Assembly (NCBI GenBank): GCA_017308235.1
Contig: JAFKFL010000031.1
Coordinates: 25,021 to 89,020 of the forward strand
Direction: 5' to 3'
DNA: 64,000 bases
Source: Alphaproteobacteria bacterium
Lineage (GTDB): Bacteria > Pseudomonadota > Alphaproteobacteria > Reyranellales > Reyranellaceae
Below the pieces are notes generated by a model. It worked only from the letters and a program-made list of their open reading frames with translations. It made no database searches and was not told where the DNA came from. The position numbers and the translations under genes were made by a program. Below, piece by piece: positions 60,129-64,000 of the stretch. Every line of letters starts with the position of its first letter. Position 1 is the first letter of the stretch.

Positions 60129-61736
60129 GTGCAGCAGACGGGTTTTGTCATCCCCAAACAGGGGCTCAAGTCGTTGGGGCTAAAAAACCTCGGCAACGTC
60201 CACTGGAACTTGTCGGTGCCGGCCCTCTACGAAGAGGCCGTGCGGCGACATGAGGGATCGATTGCCGATGGCGGCGCCTTCGTGGTCCGCACCGGCGTGC
60301 ACACCGGCCGTTCGCCCAACGACAAGTTCTTCGTCGAGGATTCAGAGACCAAGGGCCGTATCGACTGGGGCAAGACCAACAAGCCCATTTCGCCCGAACG
60401 TTACCGCGCCCTCTACAACCGCATGACCGCCTACGCGCAGCGCCGCGAGCTGTTCGCGCGCGACTGCTGGGCTGGTGCCGATCCGCAGCATCGTATCGGC
60501 GTGCGCGTGATCACCGAGACGGCCTGGCACAACCTCTTCGCTCGCAACATGTTCCTGCGGCCGAAAGTCGAGGAACTGGCCGACTTCAAGCCCGACTTCA
60601 CCATCCTGAATCTGCCGGGCTTCCAGGCCGAGCCGGCGCTCGATGGCACGGCATCGGATTGCGTGGTCCTTGTGAATTTCACCGACCGCGTCGTGGCGAT
60701 TGGCGGTACCTGGTACGCCGGCGAGATCAAGAAGTCGGTGTTCACGATCCTGAATTACCTGCTGCCCGACAAGAACGTGCTGCCCATGCACGCTTCCGCC
60801 AACATCGGACCGAAGGGCGATGTCGCGATCTTCTTCGGCTTGAGCGGCACCGGCAAAACGACGCTATCGGCTGATCCTGCACGCACCCTACTCGGGGACG
60901 ACGAGCACGGCTGGGGCGAGAACAGCCTCTTCAACTTCGAAGGCGGTTGCTACGCCAAGGTGATCAAGCTCAGCCGCCAGGCCGAGCCTGAGATCTACGC
61001 CACCACCGAGCGCTTCGGCACGGTGCTGGAGAATGTGGTGCACGATCCGCTGAGCGGCGCGCTCGATCTCGACGACGGCCGCCATACCGAGAACACGCGC
61101 GCCTGCTATCCGCTCGACTTCATTCCCAACGCGAGCGAGTCGGGGATCACCGGCACGCCCGAGAACATCATCATGTTGACGGCGGATGCCTTCGGCGTAT
61201 TGCCGCCGATCTCCCGGCTCAGCCCCGAACAGGCGATGTACCACTTCCTGTCCGGCTACACCTCGCGCGTGGCCGGTACCGAGAAGGGCGTGACCGAGCC
61301 GCAGGCCACCTTCTCGACCTGTTTCGGCGCTCCCTTCATGCCGCGCCATCCCACGGTCTACGCCAAGATGCTGGGCGAGAAGATGGCGCGCCAGAACGTC
61401 AAATGCTGGCTGGTGAACACCGGCTGGTCCGGCGGCGGCTTCGGCGTCGGCGAGCGCATGTCGATCCGCCACACGCGCGCCATGGTGCGGGCGGCCCTCG
61501 ACGGCACACTCGCCTCGGTGGCCTCGTCGGCCGATCCTCATTTTGGCCTGCAAGTGCCCAGCGCCTGCCCCGACGTGCCGGGTGACGTGCTCAATCCGCG
61601 CAACACCTGGAAGGACAAGAAGGCTTATGAAAGCGCGGCCCGCGACGTGGCGAAGCGCTTCGAGAAGAACTTCCAGCAGTTCGAAGGCCACGTCGATGGC
61701 AAGATCAAGCAGGCCGGGATCAAGGTCGCGGCCTGA
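60129..61736 (+). CDS. pckA: phosphoenolpyruvate carboxykinase (ATP)
   Basis: A 535-residue PEPCK converting oxaloacetate and ATP to PEP, the first committed step of gluconeogenesis. The kinase P-loop is FFGLSGTGKTTLS, followed by DDEHGW and the FNFEGGCYAK metal region; GVHTGRSPNDKF is the N-terminal substrate motif. I chose the GTG at 60129 because AGGGAG is well placed and the length then matches E. coli PckA (540); the frame continues upstream to a GTG at 60045. It ends the central-carbon cluster. Confidence 0.96.
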   Translation: MQQTGFVIPKQGLKSLGLKNLGNVHWNLSVPALYEEAVRRHEGSIADGGAFVVRTGVHTGRSPNDKFFVEDSETKGRIDWGKTNKPISPERYRALYNRMTAYAQRRELFARDCWAGADPQHRIGVRVITETAWHNLFARNMFLRPKVEELADFKPDFTILNLPGFQAEPALDGTASDCVVLVNFTDRVVAIGGTWYAGEIKKSVFTILNYLLPDKNVLPMHASANIGPKGDVAIFFGLSGTGKTTLSADPARTLLGDDEHGWGENSLFNFEGGCYAKVIKLSRQAEPEIYATTERFGTVLENVVHDPLSGALDLDDGRHTENTRACYPLDFIPNASESGITGTPENIIMLTADAFGVLPPISRLSPEQAMYHFLSGYTSRVAGTEKGVTEPQATFSTCFGAPFMPRHPTVYAKMLGEKMARQNVKCWLVNTGWSGGGFGVGERMSIRHTRAMVRAALDGTLASVASSADPHFGLQVPSACPDVPGDVLNPRNTWKDKKAYESAARDVAKRFEKNFQQFEGHVDGKIKQAGIKVAA

Positions 61737-61745
61737 GGGCAAACA

Positions 61746-62480
61746 TCAGGCGGCGTAGAGCGCGACCGGTTGGTCGAACCCCTTGAGGGTGTAATCGCTG
61801 GCGGTGCTGCCCTGCAGCTCCGTTTGCGCCCGCTCGCGGACTTCCTTCGTGACCAGGATCTGGCCAGGCTGGGCCGCCGACTGCGCCCGGGCGGCCATGT
61901 TCACCACCGTGCCGATCGCTGTGAGGTCACGGTGGGAGTGGCCGAATTCGCCGAAGCTTACTTCGCCCGTATGGATGCCAACACCAATGCCGAATTCGTC
62001 GCCGTCCGCGCCCAGCGCACCATCCAGACGTGCCCGCTGATCGGTGAAGGACTGCTGCAACTGGCGCGCCGCCAACACCGCCTGTTGTGCATGATCATCC
62101 CGTTTGATCGGGAAATTGAAGATCGCCAGGACCGCATCGCCGATGGTCTTGTTGAGGAGCCCGTCATGCTCCCAGATGGCGGCGGCGCAGCGGTCGTAGA
62201 AATCGTCGAGGAGCCCCGCAACATCGGCGGCCGGCAGCGACTGCGAGAGTTTCGTGTAGCCCCTGAGATCGGCAAACATGATCGTGGCTTCGATCGTCAC
62301 CGTCCGCGCCTTCATCATGCGGCTGAACATCATCTCGCAGATGGTGCAGATGTTCGGATTCATCTTGCTGGGACGAATGCCCACGACACGAAACGGCATC
62401 GAGAACCCGCCGCGTAGCGGGATCGGCATATGCATCTGCTGCCAGCATCCCTTGCATAGCGCGGAGTATTGCAACGCCAT
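61746..62480 (-). CDS. class III adenylate/guanylate cyclase with N-terminal zinc-ribbon-like motif
   Basis: A 244-residue cyclase. The N-terminus has two CxxC pairs (Cys9/12, Cys45/48, in PNICTIC), then ATIMFADLRGYTKLSQSL opens the catalytic domain, with Asp as metal ligand; LLNKTIGDAVLAIFNFP and GIGVGIHTGEVSFGEFG complete it. It lacks a receptor or membrane domain. It is convergent with pckA across ten bases, and is the second cyclase of the window. Product cAMP or cGMP is unresolved. Confidence 0.88.
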   Translation of the reverse strand: MALQYSALCKGCWQQMHMPIPLRGGFSMPFRVVGIRPSKMNPNICTICEMMFSRMMKARTVTIEATIMFADLRGYTKLSQSLPAADVAGLLDDFYDRCAAAIWEHDGLLNKTIGDAVLAIFNFPIKRDDHAQQAVLAARQLQQSFTDQRARLDGALGADGDEFGIGVGIHTGEVSFGEFGHSHRDLTAIGTVVNMAARAQSAAQPGQILVTKEVRERAQTELQGSTASDYTLKGFDQPVALYAA

Positions 62481-62557
62481 AGTCCCTCATTCCCCAGGAG
62501 AGCCGGCAGCATGCGCCAAATGCGGCGGCACTTCCACCGGAAGCAGGCCCAGCTTCT

Positions 62558-63034
62558 CTACTGGAGCAGCTTGTTCGCGCGGGTTGTGAATGCGACGAAC
62601 CGGGCAATGGACCATCTACCATCGGGCTGGCGCCGGAATATGTCCATGCCCTCTTCCGTTGTCGTGTCCTTGGCACCCTTCACCTGTGTCGTCAGGGTCC
62701 ACGTCAGCCGGACGATTGCGACATCGCCCAGCACAATAATCTCGTGAACATCCGGGTTGTTGTAGTGGAGCTGGATGTCGGACCTCGCCAGCATCTTGGT
62801 GAGGTTCGTGCACATCGTCTCGTGCGTGCCTCGCACGACTTCCGGGATCGAGTAGACGAGATCAGGTGCGAAGAGGTCACAAACCCCGGCCGGCTTCTTG
62901 GCGTTGAAGTCGGCCGTCCAGCGCTGCAAGCGCTTTACGATCGCCGCCTCATCGGCAGCCGAATCGGCGTGGACTGTCGTCGCTGAAGCAATAAACGCAA
63001 GGCTGACGAGTACCATGAAACAGCGACCAAACAT
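62558..63034 (-). CDS. secreted NTF2-like (SnoaL/YybH) protein
   Basis: A 158-residue exported protein: MFGRCFMVLVSLAFIASATTVHA is a signal peptide. The mature part has the cone-shaped NTF2 fold pattern, with AIVKRLQRWTADFNAKKP, VCDLFAPDLVYS, GDVAIVRLTWTLTT and DIFRRQPDGRWSIARFVAF. Such folds serve as ligand-binding or enzyme domains; none is specific here. It stands alone between the cyclase and the acyl-CoA synthetase. Confidence 0.85.
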   Translation of the reverse strand: MFGRCFMVLVSLAFIASATTVHADSAADEAAIVKRLQRWTADFNAKKPAGVCDLFAPDLVYSIPEVVRGTHETMCTNLTKMLARSDIQLHYNNPDVHEIIVLGDVAIVRLTWTLTTQVKGAKDTTTEEGMDIFRRQPDGRWSIARFVAFTTRANKLLQ

Positions 63035-63066
63035 TTGAGGCCCTCCGATTTCGTGAAATGCAGGAT

Positions 63067-64000
63067 CTAGACGATCCGGCTGGTCTTATTGCCCCAGTAG
63101 CGGTCGCGCAGCAGGCGTTTGTAGAGCTTGCCCGTCGGCAGCCTCGGCAGTTCCGGTTCGAAGTCGACCGAGCGCGGGACCTTTTGGCGTGCCAGATGCT
63201 GGCCACAGAAGGCGATCAGTTCCTCCGCAACTTCGGGATCTGGATGAACGTCCGGCATGAGCTGGACCACCGCCTTCACCTCCTCGCCAAGATCGGTGTT
63301 GGGCACGCCGAACACCGCCGCGTCGGCCACCTTGGGATGGGTGATCAGGAGGTTCTCGCATTCCTGCGGGTAGATGTTCACCCCGCCTGAAATGATCATG
63401 AAGGTCGCGCGATCGGTGAGATGGAGATAGCCGTCGCCATCAACATAACCGACATCGCCCACCGTGCTCATCGTGCCATCAGACGAGCGGGCTTCCTGTG
63501 TCTTGCCCGGATCGTTGAAATACTCGAAGGGAGTCGCCGTCTTGAACCACAGGGTGCCCGGTGTGCCGACCGGCAGCTCGTTCATCGCATCGTCCAGCAC
63601 GTGCAACTCGCCCAGCAGCACGCGACCGACCGTTCCGCGATGGGCGAGCCATTCCTGCGAATTGCAGGCGGTGAAGCCCAGCCCCTCGGTGGCGCCGTAA
63701 TATTCGTTGATGATCGGCCCCCACCATTCGATCATCTGTTCCTTCACCTGTACGGGGCACGGCGCGGCCGCATGGATCGCAACCTCCAGCGAGGAGAGAT
63801 CGTGGCGCCGGCGCGTCTCCTCTGGCAGCTTGAGCAGGCGCGAGAACATGGTCGGCACGAGCTGGCTGTGGGTGATGCGATGCTTCTCAATCAGCTGCAG
63901 ATAGTGCTCGGCGTCGAAGCGCTCCATGACGATGACCGTACCGCCCATCCGGATGGTGAGATTGACGGCCGCCTGTGGCGCGGAATGGTAGAGCGGCGCC
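63067..64000 (-). CDS. acyl-CoA synthetase (AMP-binding), C-terminal part
   Basis: The gene runs off the right edge, its 5' part being outside. About 311 C-terminal residues are visible; reading from the edge, APLYHSAPQAAVNL precedes MGGTVIV. ANL-family motifs include INEYYGATEG (adenylate-forming A5), VGDVGYVDGDGYLHLTDR and the C-terminal Lys in LPRLPTGKLYKRLLR. The internal ATG at 63946-63948 is not the real start. It probably activates a fatty or aromatic acid with CoA and ATP. Confidence 0.93.
   Translation of the reverse strand, partial: APLYHSAPQAAVNLTIRMGGTVIVMERFDAEHYLQLIEKHRITHSQLVPTMFSRLLKLPEETRRRHDLSSLEVAIHAAAPCPVQVKEQMIEWWGPIINEYYGATEGLGFTACNSQEWLAHRGTVGRVLLGELHVLDDAMNELPVGTPGTLWFKTATPFEYFNDPGKTQEARSSDGTMSTVGDVGYVDGDGYLHLTDRATFMIISGGVNIYPQECENLLITHPKVADAAVFGVPNTDLGEEVKAVVQLMPDVHPDPEVAEELIAFCGQHLARQKVPRSVDFEPELPRLPTGKLYKRLLRDRYWGNKTSRIV

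Noticed and set aside
1..64000. tRNA, rRNA, insertion sequences or prophage genes
   Set aside because: I looked for tRNA arms, transposase and phage motifs and terminal repeats and saw none that I could support by eye.

Overview
The window is GC-rich, gene-dense DNA with no rRNA, tRNA, phage, insertion sequence or CRISPR array that I can see. The gene content suggests a free-living aerobic alphaproteobacterium with a broad heterotrophic diet, Rhizobiales/Rhodospirillales-like (Bradyrhizobium or Reyranella type). Supporting genes are a zinc-free-type HemB, glutaryl-CoA dehydrogenase, a valine degradation set, CaiB/BaiF and YheT proteins, and NitT/TauT-type transport. The taxon is an inference from gene content, not from a marker gene.

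Region 1 (1-2.3 kb) is the most notable. The window opens inside a UGSC-family gene whose U is an in-frame TGA (50-52), followed at once by Gly-Ser-Cys codons and by a hairpin (57-85) at the right distance for a bacterial SECIS element. I read it as a selenoprotein. It overlaps by ATGA the first of two paralogous genes of unknown function (286-1323, 1320-2291), which overlap each other in the same way. This makes a compact, translationally coupled three-gene selenoprotein module.

Region 2 (2.3-12.9 kb) looks like a catabolic island. A tight leftward operon encodes a sugar-phosphate-isomerase-like TIM barrel, an enolase-superfamily enzyme, an NAD-dependent epimerase, a double GNAT, a DapA-like lyase, an amidase and an amidohydrolase, with a rhodanese-like protein beyond. 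A NitT/TauT-type ABC transporter diverges from it. The substrate is unknown.

Region 3 (12.9-22.8 kb) has glutaryl-CoA dehydrogenase plus a TauE exporter on the right strand, then a long leftward run: two GSTs, CorA, a small monooxygenase, MaoC, a HAD enzyme, and the valine degradation trio (3-hydroxyisobutyrate dehydrogenase, 3-hydroxyisobutyryl-CoA hydrolase, isobutyryl-CoA dehydrogenase).

Region 4 (22.8-45.8 kb) is mixed housekeeping and accessory genes: HemB with a NUDIX enzyme, a LysR regulator with a palindrome over its own start codon, tandem YheT hydrolases, a DMT exporter, a CoA-transferase, a penicillin-acylase-family enzyme, TauD-like and enoyl-CoA hydratase genes, MepA, an AdaA-like methyl sensor, an ABC-2 exporter, an aminotransferase, an isochorismatase-like hydrolase, a MORN-like secreted protein, NnrU, and an SCP2-like/alpha-beta hydrolase fusion.

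Region 5 (45.8-53 kb) has a YeeE/YedE pair, a zinc-ribbon class III cyclase, an LLM flavin oxidoreductase, a phytanoyl-CoA-type dioxygenase, a 42-residue membrane protein, a quinone-oxidoreductase-like enzyme, a decayed reading frame and a cupin.

Region 6 (53.7-61.7 kb) is a central-carbon cluster on the + strand: HAD, transaldolase, 6-phosphogluconate dehydrogenase, glucose-6-phosphate dehydrogenase, a Cof-type HAD, a truncated 2-hydroxyacid dehydrogenase and ATP-type PEP carboxykinase. It carries the oxidative pentose phosphate pathway and the entry to gluconeogenesis. The window ends with a second cyclase, a secreted NTF2-like protein and the 3' part of an acyl-CoA synthetase gene.
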